Shown here one piece after another: positions 56,176 to 64,000 of a stretch of DNA of 64,000 nt. This stretch comes from Metallibacterium scheffleri (GTDB lineage Bacteria; Pseudomonadota; Gammaproteobacteria; Xanthomonadales; Rhodanobacteraceae). Numbering within the stretch: position 1 is the stretch's first letter; each line of letters starts with the position of its first letter. A model generated the notes under the pieces. That model saw only the letters and a list, made by a program, of their open reading frames with translations, was not told where the DNA came from and searched no databases. The stretch lies in contig NZ_LDOS01000002.1 of NCBI RefSeq assembly GCF_002077135.1, positions 186,001-250,000 on the forward strand, in the 5' to 3' direction. Made by a program: the position numbers and the translations under genes.

Positions 56176-58419
56176 CTAACCCATGCGCGCCAATTGCGCG
56201 GCGAAGGGCATGCGCCGCAGGCGTTTGCCGGTGGCCGCGAAGATGGCATTGGCCAGTGCCGGCGCGGCGCTGGGCACGCCGAGGTCCTCGGCGCCCACCG
56301 GCGTGGCGCCGGATGCGATGGCGATGACCTCGACCGCGCGCGGCAGCTCGCGCATGCGCGCGATCGGGTATTCGGGAAAATTCTGCTGCTGTACCTGACC
56401 GTCCTTGACGGTGATCTCTAGCTTCAGCGCGGTGGACAGGGCATCCAGCGTGCCGCCCATGATTTGCGCGTCCACGCCCAGCGGATTGACCACGCGCCCG
56501 ACATCGACCACGGCGACGGCGCGATGGAAATGCACCTTGCCGCCTTGCACCGATACTTCCATGGCGTGCGCGCAATAGCCGCCGGCGCTGAACGCGCAGG
56601 CCAGCCCGCGACCGTGGCCGGCCGGCACGCGCGCGCCCCAGCCGATTGCCTGCGCGGCGCGCTGCAGAACCGCTGCGAGGCGACCGCTGTCGAAGGTGAC
56701 GCCCTGCACCTGCCATTGCCGCGTGGCGCCCAGCAGCGCCAGGCGCAGCTTGAGCGGGTCCTGGTGCGTGGCGTGCGCGATTTCGTCGAGAAAACTCTCG
56801 ATGGCGAACGTATTGGAATCGTGCGAGGGCGCGCGCCACGCGCCGCGCCACAGCGGGAAATCCAGCGCGTACCAGCCGAGCTGGAAGTTGGGCACCAGCC
56901 CGGCGGGCAGCGCATCGGACTGCATCTCCGAGGTCCACAGTTGGCTGGCGGGTACGCCGCGATGCCACAGCCGCGAGGTGCTGGCGAGATGGTGTTGCCA
57001 GGCTTCGACGCGGCCCTTGCGATCGGTGCCGGCAGCCAGACGATGCACGCCGAAGGGGCGATAGACATCGTGGGTCATGTCGTCCTCGCGCATCCACAAC
57101 AGCTTGATCGGCTTGCCTGCGGCCTGCGCCAGCAGCACCGCCTCGGCGATGTAGTCGTCATCCAGCCGTCGTCCATAGCCGCCGCCGATGCGCGGCATCT
57201 CGATGAGAATGCTGCCGGCATCCAGGCCGGTGAGTTTTTGCACGATGCTCAGCGCGCGGCGTGGACTTTGCGTGGGCGCGATCAGATGCGCGCGATCGCT
57301 GGTGATCAGCGCCATGCAGCTCATCGGCTCCATGGTCGCATGCGCGACGAAGGGCACGTGGTACTCGGCTTCGATGTGGTGCGCGGCGGCCTTGAAAGCC
57401 TTGGCGAAGTCGCCGTCGTTGCGTACCGGCGTGGTCGGAGTGCCCTTGAGCAACACCTCGGCCTGCTGCGCCAGTGCCGCGCTGGAGGCGTCGCCGCCGT
57501 GGCGCGCGCGCCAGCGCAGCGCCAGTTGCGTGCGGCCCTTCAGCGCCGCCCAGGTATCGCGCGCCAGCACCGCGACGCCAGGTGCCAGCGGCACGTCGCC
57601 GATCAGTCCGCTGGCTTCACGCACGCTGATGAGGATGATTTTTTCCACGCCCTCCACGGCGCGCGCGGCGCCGTCGTCGAGGTGTGCCAGCTCGCCCTCG
57701 GCATAGGGACAACGCGCGATCACCGCCACATAGCCGTCGCCCCAGGTCTGATCGAAGGCGAAGGCCTGACGGCCGCTGAGCATGGCGCGTGCGTCGACAT
57801 CACCGGCCGGCTGGCCGATCAGCCGATAGTCGCTGGCCGGTTTCGGCGCCACGCCGGCGTCGGGCAACTGCAACTGCGCGGCGGCCGCGGCCAGTTCGCC
57901 GTAATCCAGGCGCCGGCCGTCCGGCGCGATCACCCAGCCGGCGTGCGTGCCGAGGCGCTCGGCGGGCAGATTCCAGCGTTGCGCGGCGGCCTGGCGCAGC
58001 AGCCAGCGCGCGGCGGCGCCGATGCTGCGCAAGTCCTGCCACGCCTCGGCGATGTTGCGGCTGCCACCGGCGTGCTGCGGTCCATACAGCCAGCGCGGCT
58101 TGCCATTGTCGTCCTCGACGCCCAGCGGCATCGCCAGCACTTCGACGCGCGCCCAGTCGGCGTCGAGTTCGTCGGCGATGATGCGCGGCAGCGACGTGCG
58201 CACACCCTGACCCGTATCCGGTGCGCGTGCGCCGATCAGGGTACGGCCATTGGGCTCGATGCTGACGAAGGCGCTGAGTCGCGTCCAGTTGTCGCCGAGC
58301 AGCGCCAGCGGCAGCGGCAGCGTGGCCGCGTGCAGCGCGCGCAACGGCAGGCCGACGATCAGCGCGCCGCCAGCGCCCAGCATGACCTTCAGGAATCGAC
58401 GCCGATCCAGCTCGCTCAT
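56176..58419 (-). CDS. Xanthine dehydrogenase family molybdopterin-binding subunit (IorB-like), exported
   Basis: A 747-residue large subunit of a molybdenum hydroxylase, probably oxidising an aldehyde or N-heterocycle. The N-terminus is a Tat signal (RRRFLKVMLGAGGALIVGLPL), so the enzyme works in the periplasm. Molybdopterin contacts include GARAPDTGQGVRTSLPRIIADEL, ATMEPMSCMA, GGGYGRRLDDDYIAEA and the end block GVPSAAPALANAIFAATGKRLRRMPF with a candidate active-site Glu just before it. The gene order, small 2Fe-2S subunit first, is the isoquinoline 1-oxidoreductase type. No cytochrome subunit or Mo-cofactor sulfuration chaperone is adjacent. Its start overlaps the small subunit by four bases. 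Confidence 0.9.
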   Translation of the reverse strand: MSELDRRRFLKVMLGAGGALIVGLPLRALHAATLPLPLALLGDNWTRLSAFVSIEPNGRTLIGARAPDTGQGVRTSLPRIIADELDADWARVEVLAMPLGVEDDNGKPRWLYGPQHAGGSRNIAEAWQDLRSIGAAARWLLRQAAAQRWNLPAERLGTHAGWVIAPDGRRLDYGELAAAAAQLQLPDAGVAPKPASDYRLIGQPAGDVDARAMLSGRQAFAFDQTWGDGYVAVIARCPYAEGELAHLDDGAARAVEGVEKIILISVREASGLIGDVPLAPGVAVLARDTWAALKGRTQLALRWRARHGGDASSAALAQQAEVLLKGTPTTPVRNDGDFAKAFKAAAHHIEAEYHVPFVAHATMEPMSCMALITSDRAHLIAPTQSPRRALSIVQKLTGLDAGSILIEMPRIGGGYGRRLDDDYIAEAVLLAQAAGKPIKLLWMREDDMTHDVYRPFGVHRLAAGTDRKGRVEAWQHHLASTSRLWHRGVPASQLWTSEMQSDALPAGLVPNFQLGWYALDFPLWRGAWRAPSHDSNTFAIESFLDEIAHATHQDPLKLRLALLGATRQWQVQGVTFDSGRLAAVLQRAAQAIGWGARVPAGHGRGLACAFSAGGYCAHAMEVSVQGGKVHFHRAVAVVDVGRVVNPLGVDAQIMGGTLDALSTALKLEITVKDGQVQQQNFPEYPIARMRELPRAVEVIAIASGATPVGAEDLGVPSAAPALANAIFAATGKRLRRMPFAAQLARMG

Positions 58420-58952
58420 GCCGGATTCTCCGGCTTGCCCGCCCGCGCGCGCGCCGCGCGCAGGATCGCCTTGCGGATGCGCGGATAGCTGCCGCAGCGG
58501 CACAGGTTGGGCAGGGTATCGAGTTCGGCTTCGCTGGGCTGCGGATGGTGTTGCAGGAGTGCGTGCGCGGCGATGAGCTGGCCGGTCTGGCAGTAGCCGC
58601 ACAGGATGGCATCCTCATCGATCCATGCCTGCTGCAATACGCCGGGACTGCCATCGGCCAGGGCCAGGCCCTCCACGGTGGTCACCTTGCGTCCGGCGAG
58701 GGTTTGCATCGGCGTCAGGCAGGCATGCGCTGGCTCGCCGTCGATCAAGACGCTGCATGCGCCGCAGGCACCGATGCCGCAGGCGTACTTGGTGCCGGTC
58801 AGTTGCAGGTAATCGCGCAGCCACCACAACAGCGGCATGTCCGGATCACCGGCGTGCAGGTAGGGCTTGCCATTGACCTGCAGATGGATGCCGCTGCGCT
58901 TGGGTTGCGGCGTGATATGCGCGGGCGGGACTTGCGGGGGCAGCGGAGCCAT
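58416..58952 (-). CDS. 2Fe-2S subunit of molybdenum hydroxylase (IorA-like)
   Basis: A 178-residue subunit with two 2Fe-2S clusters that carries electrons from the molybdenum centre. Plant-type cluster: CGIGACGACSVLIDGEPAHAC; second cluster: CGYCQTGQLIAAHALL with CRCGSYPRIRKAI. A start at 58952 (MAPLPPQV) is chosen because it lies nearest the domain; starts at 58979 and 58994 would add residues without family match. It leads the two-gene operon. Confidence 0.92.
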   Translation of the reverse strand: MAPLPPQVPPAHITPQPKRSGIHLQVNGKPYLHAGDPDMPLLWWLRDYLQLTGTKYACGIGACGACSVLIDGEPAHACLTPMQTLAGRKVTTVEGLALADGSPGVLQQAWIDEDAILCGYCQTGQLIAAHALLQHHPQPSEAELDTLPNLCRCGSYPRIRKAILRAARARAGKPENPA

Positions 58953-59061
58953 GGCGCGGATCTCGTGGGCAGGACGCATTCTCGCATTGCGCAACGGGCT
59001 GGCGCGCGCGGCATGGCGCGTAGTTCAGTACGCGGCGGGATACCGCTGCGCTGCGTGCACC

Positions 59062-59544
59062 TCAGCGCGGATATTCGATGTGCGTGACGGTCAGTGTCTG
59101 CGCGCCGGCAGGACGCCGCCAGGTCACCTCGTCGCCGACCTGGGCATCGAGCAGCGCGCGCGCCAGCGGCGATACCCAACTGACCTTGCCGGCACTGGCA
59201 TCAGCCTCATCCTCGCCCACGATCTGCCAGCGTTGCGTGGCACCAGCGGCATCTTCCACCGTGACCACGGCGCCGAAGGCCACTCGCTCGGGCGGCTGCG
59301 CAGCCGGATTGACCACGATGGCCGCCGCGATGCGCGTATCCAGCCAGCGCAGATCGCGCGCCAGCACCAAGGCGACGGCGGCATCGGCACGCGTCTGCGT
59401 GGCTTGCAACTCGTTGCGCACGGTCGTGGCACGCGCACGCAATTGCGCCAACCCGGATGCGGTGACGTAGTTGCGGTGTTCGCTCAACGTGCGCTCGGGC
59501 AGGGCCTCGGGCGCATCGGACTCCTTGGTGAAGGCGCGACTCAT
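59062..59544 (-). CDS. GreA/GreB-family transcription factor with altered coiled coil
   Basis: A 160-residue protein of the Gre fold: N-terminal coiled coil (about residues 25-75) and C-terminal FKBP-like domain (VAFGAVVTVED ... QRWQIVGEDEAD ... VSWVSPLARALLDAQVGDEVTW). Gre factors insert their coiled coil into RNA polymerase to rescue stalled complexes through an acidic tip (D/E, as in GDRSENADY of GreB). Here the coiled coil appears shorter by roughly 17 residues and the tip acidic pair is not recognisable (TRADAAVALVLARDLRWLD). It may bind polymerase without stimulating cleavage, like other Gre-fold inhibitors. The start is MSRAFTKESD. Confidence 0.82.
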   Translation of the reverse strand: MSRAFTKESDAPEALPERTLSEHRNYVTASGLAQLRARATTVRNELQATQTRADAAVALVLARDLRWLDTRIAAAIVVNPAAQPPERVAFGAVVTVEDAAGATQRWQIVGEDEADASAGKVSWVSPLARALLDAQVGDEVTWRRPAGAQTLTVTHIEYPR

Positions 59545-59575
59545 GCTCAATGATGTGGTGGCGCGGGGCGCACGA

Positions 59576-60895
59576 TCAAGCCGGCTTGCGTCGGCTCCAG
59601 AACGCATACACCGGCAATCCGAGCAGCATCACCAGCAGGCCCATGCCGGCATTGCCCGGGCTGTAGGCCACGGTCACCACGACCACCGCCAGCACCAGCG
59701 CTATGAAAACCACGGGTTCCAGCGGATACAGCGGCGTGCGGAATCCGCGGTAACCGGGTTGTCGGCGCCGATACCAGAACAATGCCGCGATGGTCGCGGC
59801 GTAGCCCAGCCAGTCCACCACCGTGGTGTAGTTGAGCAGCCAGGCGAAGCTGCCGCTGAGGGCCAGCACGATCGACCAGCCGGCCAGCACGATCAGCGCG
59901 CGTTGCGGTGTGCGCCGGCGTGGATGCAGCACGCCCAGACTGCGGAAAAACAGGCCTTGCGCGGCAATGGTCTGCAACACGCGTGCGGCTCCGCCCAGCG
60001 CCACCGCGCAGTACCCGAACGTGGACACGGCGATGCCGGCGGCGATCAGGCGTTCGCCCAAGGGTCCGAACGCTTGCCGCATCACCGCGGCAGCCGGCGC
60101 CTCGCTGCGTGCCAGACCGGCATGCCCCAGCGCCGCCAGATAGCCCAGGTTGACCAGCACGTAGACCAGCATCACCAGCAGCAAGCCGCCGATCAGCGCG
60201 CGCGGCAGCGTGCGCAACGGATCGCGTACCTCGCCGGCCAGCGCATTGAGATAGGCGAAGCCGCCGTAGGCGAACAGCACCGGCAGCAGCGCCAGGGCGA
60301 AATTCGGCTGGCCGATGGTGGGGTCGGCGGCCAGCGCGGCGGGCAGATGCGGCGCCGCCAGCCACAGGCCGGTGCCGGCCAGTGCCGCCACCGCACCCAG
60401 CTTGAGCAGGCTCAGCACATTTTGCAGTGCCGCGCCGGTGCTGATGCCACGCGCGTGCACCAGTGCGATCAGCACCAGCGCGCTGCTGCCCAGCGCCGGC
60501 GCGCTGTGCAGCGGCAGGCCGACCGCGGTGGCCGCGTAACGGCCGAAGATCAGCGCCACCGCGGCCAGCGAGCCGGGCAAGTCGGCGATCAGCATGGTCC
60601 AGCCGAACAGGAACGCCAGCAGCGGCCCGAACGCCTCGAAGATGTACAGATAGCTGCCGCCCGCCTCGGGTCGGCGCGCGCCCAGCTCGGCGAAGCACAG
60701 CGCGCCCAGCATGGTCAGCACACCGCCCAGCACCCAGGCCAGCAGCAGCTGGGTGCCTGAATGCGTATGCGCGGCGACCACCGCGGGATTGAGAAAAATC
60801 CCCGCGCCGATCACTCCGCCGACCACCAGCAAGGTCGAGGAAAATCCACCCATGCGGCGCAGGTAAGTAGCGCTCGCTGTCACCGTGTCGCTCAT
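59576..60895 (-). CDS. APC-family amino acid permease
   Basis: A 439-residue inner membrane transporter with about 12 hydrophobic segments. The family start VVGGVIGAGIFLNPA (helix 1 substrate site) is clear, as is FAELGARRPEAGGSYLYIFEAFGPLLAFLFGW and the FAYGGFAYLNALAGEVRDPLRTLPRAL block. It probably exchanges or imports amino acids driven by protons; the substrate is not evident. The gene follows the Gre-family factor on the same strand with a 31-base gap. Confidence 0.87.
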   Translation of the reverse strand: MSDTVTASATYLRRMGGFSSTLLVVGGVIGAGIFLNPAVVAAHTHSGTQLLLAWVLGGVLTMLGALCFAELGARRPEAGGSYLYIFEAFGPLLAFLFGWTMLIADLPGSLAAVALIFGRYAATAVGLPLHSAPALGSSALVLIALVHARGISTGAALQNVLSLLKLGAVAALAGTGLWLAAPHLPAALAADPTIGQPNFALALLPVLFAYGGFAYLNALAGEVRDPLRTLPRALIGGLLLVMLVYVLVNLGYLAALGHAGLARSEAPAAAVMRQAFGPLGERLIAAGIAVSTFGYCAVALGGAARVLQTIAAQGLFFRSLGVLHPRRRTPQRALIVLAGWSIVLALSGSFAWLLNYTTVVDWLGYAATIAALFWYRRRQPGYRGFRTPLYPLEPVVFIALVLAVVVVTVAYSPGNAGMGLLVMLLGLPVYAFWSRRKPA

Positions 60896-61149
60896 GCCGC
60901 TGGCCCCTGTGCGTGGATGATCGTGCCGGCAAGTCTGCCTGAGTCGTGCCGTCAGTGCCTGACGGGTCGGGCGCTGCGCGCGGCTGCCGGCGCTGGCCAG
61001 GCTGCGTGCTGTCCATTGCCATGGATAAGGGGGCGAGCATGCATGACCGGGATTTGCGCAGAGGGCGTGGTCCACCCGACATGCCTCGCATTTGGTGTCG
61101 CGACCCGCAAGGACGGATAATCCGCGTTTCTCCTTGCGGCAATGCCTCC

Positions 61150-62235
61150 ATGACCGAGATGACCGTGCTCAATCCCGTCCACCGTGCGTTGGGCGCGAAG
61201 ATGGTGGACTTTGGCGGCTGGGACATGCCGATCAGCTACGGCTCGCAGATCGAGGAGCACCACGCGGTGCGTACGGACGCCGGCATGTTCGATGTGTCGC
61301 ACATGACCGTGGTCGATCTGCGTGGCGCGCGCGTGCGTGAATTCCTGCGCCAGTTGCTGGCCAACAGCATCGACAAGCTCAAGGTCTCGGGCAAGGCGCT
61401 GTATTCCTGCATGCTCAATCCCGAGGGCGGCGTCATCGATGACCTGATCGTGTATTTCCTCGATGAAAGCCACTTCCGCCTGGTGGTCAACGCCGCCACG
61501 CGCGACAAGGACCTGGCCTGGATACGGCAACACGCTGCGCGCTTCGGCGTGCAGGTCGAGCATCACCCGGAATTGGCGATGATCGCCGTGCAAGGTCCGC
61601 ATGCGCGCGCCAAGGCCGCCAATCTGTGGCACGCGGAATTGGCGGCACGCGCGTTGGCCCTCAAACCCTTCAGTGCCACCCGCGAGGGCGCACTGTTCAT
61701 CGCGCGCACCGGCTACACCGGCGAGGATGGTTTCGAGATCACCCTGCCGGGTACCGAAGCCGCCGCATTCTGGCGGCGCCTGCAGGACGCCGGTGTGCAG
61801 CCCTGCGGACTGGGTGCGCGTGACACCCTGCGCCTGGAGGCCGGCATGAACCTCTACGGCCAGGACATGGACGAACGCACCACGCCCTTCGAAGCCGGCC
61901 TTGCGTGGACGGTGAGCATGGACGAGGGTCGCGATTTCATCGGCCGTGCCGCGCTCGAGCGCCAGCAGCGCGACGGCGTGCCGCGGCAGATGATCGGCCT
62001 GGTGCTGGACGAAAAGGGCGTGCTGCGCCATGGCCAGAGCGTGCACACCACGCAGGGCGTCGGCGAGATCCTCTCCGGCACCTTCGCGCCGACGCTGGGC
62101 AAGGCGGTGGCGTTCGCACGCATTCCGGCCGGCGATCCGGGCGCGGTCAGTGTCGGTATCCGCGGCCGTCAGCTGGCCGCGCGCGTGGTCAGGTACCCTT
62201 TCGTGCGCAATGGGCAGGCCTGCGCCGGCATTTGA
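61150..62235 (+). CDS. gcvT: Glycine cleavage system T protein (aminomethyltransferase)
   Basis: A 361-residue protein that moves the methylene group from the H-protein to tetrahydrofolate and frees ammonia. Landmarks: [53 protein letters not shown] (folate site) and [21 protein letters not shown]. The start ATG 61150 gives [11 protein letters not shown]; a divergent permease lies 250 bases upstream. No glycine riboswitch could be recognised in that gap. Confidence 0.96.
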   Translation: MTEMTVLNPVHRALGAKMVDFGGWDMPISYGSQIEEHHAVRTDAGMFDVSHMTVVDLRGARVREFLRQLLANSIDKLKVSGKALYSCMLNPEGGVIDDLIVYFLDESHFRLVVNAATRDKDLAWIRQHAARFGVQVEHHPELAMIAVQGPHARAKAANLWHAELAARALALKPFSATREGALFIARTGYTGEDGFEITLPGTEAAAFWRRLQDAGVQPCGLGARDTLRLEAGMNLYGQDMDERTTPFEAGLAWTVSMDEGRDFIGRAALERQQRDGVPRQMIGLVLDEKGVLRHGQSVHTTQGVGEILSGTFAPTLGKAVAFARIPAGDPGAVSVGIRGRQLAARVVRYPFVRNGQACAGI

Positions 62236-62301
62236 CGTTCGTGCCGCTGTCTGCTTGCTAGAATTGTCCACGCTTCCAATCCTCCAACCGGAACTTTTCC
62301 C

Positions 62302-62700
62302 ATGAGCGAGATCCCCGGCGACCTCAAGTTTCTCAAGTCCCACGAGTGGGCGCGTCTCGAAGACGACGGCCTCGTGCGCGTCGGCATTTCCGAGCACGCG
62401 CAAAGCCAACTGGGTGATCTGGTCTACGTCGAGCTGCCTGGCGTCGGTGACGCGGTGACGGTCGGCAACGCCTGCGCCGTGGTCGAGTCAGTCAAGGCGG
62501 CTTCGGATGTGTACACGCCGGTCTCCGGCACCGTGGTCGAAGTCAACGAAGCGCTGAGCGACAAACCCGAGACGATCAACGAGGACGCCTACGGCGAGGG
62601 CTGGATCTTCGCGGTCAAGCCGAGCAACTCAGAGGACATGGAGGCGCTGCTCGATCCCGATGCCTACGCCGAGTTGCTCGACGAAGAAGACGCGCACTGA
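62302..62700 (+). CDS. gcvH: Glycine cleavage system H protein
   Basis: A 132-residue lipoyl carrier of the glycine cleavage complex. The lipoylated residue is Lys65 in [33 protein letters not shown] and the EGWIFAVKP end are typical. It follows gcvT by 66 bases. Confidence 0.97.
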   Translation: MSEIPGDLKFLKSHEWARLEDDGLVRVGISEHAQSQLGDLVYVELPGVGDAVTVGNACAVVESVKAASDVYTPVSGTVVEVNEALSDKPETINEDAYGEGWIFAVKPSNSEDMEALLDPDAYAELLDEEDAH

Positions 62701-62719
62701 GCGCAGCGAATCGATCTCC

Positions 62720-62744
62720 GCGCCCGGTTTCGGCCGGGCGCTTT
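62720..62744 (+). terminator. Stem-loop between gcvH and gcvPA
   Basis: Perfect 8-bp inverted repeat GCGCCCGG - TTTCGG - CCGGGCGC (62720-62741) then TTT. The T run is short, so it may only weaken transcription into gcvPA or stabilise the gcvTH message. Confidence 0.6.
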
Positions 62745-62762
62745 GCGTTCACGGAAACCACC

Positions 62763-64000
62763 ATGCCTTTCATCCCGCACTCCGAATCCGACGTTCGCGC
62801 CATGCTTGCGGCCATCGGTGTAGCCCAGATCGAGGATTTGTTCGACGAGATCCCCGCTGCGCTCAAGGCGCGGGCGCTGCAGCACGTGCCTGCGGGCTTG
62901 CCCGAGATGGATGTGGCGCGGCTCATGCGCGGCTACGCCGCGCAGGATGCTGGCGTGCTCAACTTTGCCGGTGCCGGTGCCTATGAGCACCACATTCCGG
63001 CGGCGGTATGGCAGATCGTCACCCGTGGCGAGTTTTATTCGGCCTACACGCCGTATCAGGCCGAAGCCAGCCAGGGCACGCTGCAGCTGATCTACGAATA
63101 CCAGACCATGATGACGCGGCTGACCGGCATGGATGTCAGCAATGCCTCGCTGTATGACGGCGCCACCGCGTTGGCCGAGGCGGTATTGATGGCCGAGCGC
63201 TGCATGAAAAAGGGCGCGCGGCGTGTACTGGTTCCGCGCAGCGTGCATCCGGCGTATCGCAAGACGCTGCGCACCATCGTCGATTTGCAGCACATCGAGG
63301 TGGTCGAGTTTGATTTCTGCCACGCCGGTGCCACCGCCGGCGGCATCGCGGCCGACTGGCTGGCGCGGCAGGATTTCGGCGCATTCACCGCGCTGGTGGT
63401 GCCGCAGGTCAATTACTTCGGCGTGCTGGAGGATGTGGATGCATTGACCGACTGGGCGCATGCGCAGGGCGCGCTGGTGATCGGCGTGATCAATCCGCTG
63501 GCGTTGGCGGTACTCAAGGCGCCCGGACAGTGGGGCGCCAAGGGTGCCGACATCGTGATTGGCGAAGGCCAGCCGATGGGTGTTCCGCTGAGCTCGGGCG
63601 GGCCGTATTTCGGCATACTCGCCTGCAAGCAGGAATTCGTGCGGCAGATGCCTGGGCGCGTCGTCGGGCGCACCACCGACCTCGATGGTCGCGCAGGTTT
63701 CACCCTCACCCTGCAGGCGCGCGAGCAGCACATCCGTCGCGCCAAGGCCACTTCCAACATCTGCACCAATCAGGGTTTGCTGGTGACCGCCGCGACCATC
63801 CACATGGCGCTGCTCGGTCCCGAAGGGCTGCGCCGCGTGGCGGTGCATTGCATGCGCAACGCACGCGCGCTGCGCGAGCGGCTGGCAGCGCTGCCGGGCG
63901 TGCACGTGCCGTTCGAGCGCGCGGGATTTCACGAATTCACGCTTGCGTTGCCGTTGTCGGCCGGCACGGTGATCGAGCGCCTCGCCGATGCGCGAATTCT
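62763..64000 (+). CDS. gcvPA: Glycine dehydrogenase (decarboxylating) subunit 1, partial
   Basis: At least 412 residues of the P-protein alpha part, cut by the right edge. It starts [20 protein letters not shown] and contains the GcvPA blocks [56 protein letters not shown] and [17 protein letters not shown]. The PLP-binding Lys belongs to the GcvPB half, which would follow outside the window. Two-subunit P-proteins are found in many bacteria, while E. coli and several gammaproteobacteria have one fused protein. It completes gcvT-gcvH-gcvP. Confidence 0.95.
   Translation, partial: MPFIPHSESDVRAMLAAIGVAQIEDLFDEIPAALKARALQHVPAGLPEMDVARLMRGYAAQDAGVLNFAGAGAYEHHIPAAVWQIVTRGEFYSAYTPYQAEASQGTLQLIYEYQTMMTRLTGMDVSNASLYDGATALAEAVLMAERCMKKGARRVLVPRSVHPAYRKTLRTIVDLQHIEVVEFDFCHAGATAGGIAADWLARQDFGAFTALVVPQVNYFGVLEDVDALTDWAHAQGALVIGVINPLALAVLKAPGQWGAKGADIVIGEGQPMGVPLSSGGPYFGILACKQEFVRQMPGRVVGRTTDLDGRAGFTLTLQAREQHIRRAKATSNICTNQGLLVTAATIHMALLGPEGLRRVAVHCMRNARALRERLAALPGVHVPFERAGFHEFTLALPLSAGTVIERLADARI

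Noticed and set aside
60896-61149. Possible glycine riboswitch upstream of gcvT
   Set aside because: The conserved glycine aptamer sequence and tandem stems could not be found in the 254-base gap.

Overview
The window is a GC-rich stretch of a gammaproteobacterial chromosome, most likely from the Xanthomonadales (Rhodanobacteraceae/Xanthomonadaceae). The reasons are the type IV minor pilin run fimT-pilV-pilW-pilX-pilY1-pilE, a mlaE with a fused STAS domain, a one-chain purL of about 1290 residues, a B12-dependent ribonucleotide reductase, and housekeeping genes typical of that group. The genus assignment is inference; no rRNA lies in the window.

Layout. 1-17.5 kb holds core metabolism and envelope genes: nrdJ (cut by the left edge, with a candidate NrdR box pair upstream), a PstS-like binding protein with a HAD phosphatase, an M17 aminopeptidase, a tandem universal stress protein, a GFA-type zinc protein, a hemolysin III-like membrane protein, a Nudix-fold regulator, a ClC transporter overlapping an ETF:ubiquinone oxidoreductase, an amidase overlapping alkB, and a four-gene Mla/MCE lipid transport operon. 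17.6-24.8 kb is the type IV pilus minor pilin/PilY1 operon, followed by tRNA-Thr(CGT). Between this tRNA and purL sits a small accessory block: an Rhs fragment, an ankyrin lipoprotein and a truncated lipase, which look like relics of an effector/immunity locus. Next come purL, pilU, and a DUF4398 lipoprotein paired with an OmpA-like protein.

34.2-39.4 kb is an AT-richer foreign island between the convergent ends of the ompA-like gene and an EF-G-like gene. It carries a class II lanthipeptide precursor with a mersacidin-type leader, a LanM synthetase split into two overlapping reading frames, and a TPR/2-oxoglutarate oxygenase gene with a 12-base homopolymer. A roughly 104-bp imperfect direct repeat, made of the EF-G gene's 3' end plus a dispersed intergenic repeat, flanks the island. 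On the other side of the EF-G gene, 41.9-46.7 kb, an AT-richer CmoB-like methyltransferase gene is destroyed by a 1907-bp IS1634-type insertion sequence that itself contains a second, apparently identical copy. Both insertions show exact 6-bp target duplications.

46.7-64 kb returns to core genome: gltB-gltD (glutamate synthase), a glycine-zipper envelope protein with a strong terminator, two tandem paralogous TonB-like anchored proteins, a molybdenum hydroxylase (large and 2Fe-2S subunits), a Gre-family factor lacking the usual acidic tip, an amino acid permease, and the glycine cleavage genes gcvT, gcvH and gcvPA (cut by the right edge).

The most interesting content is the lanthipeptide island with its flanking repeats and split synthetase, followed by the self-nested insertion sequence. 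Coordinates and motifs were read by eye; identities quoted are hand alignments.
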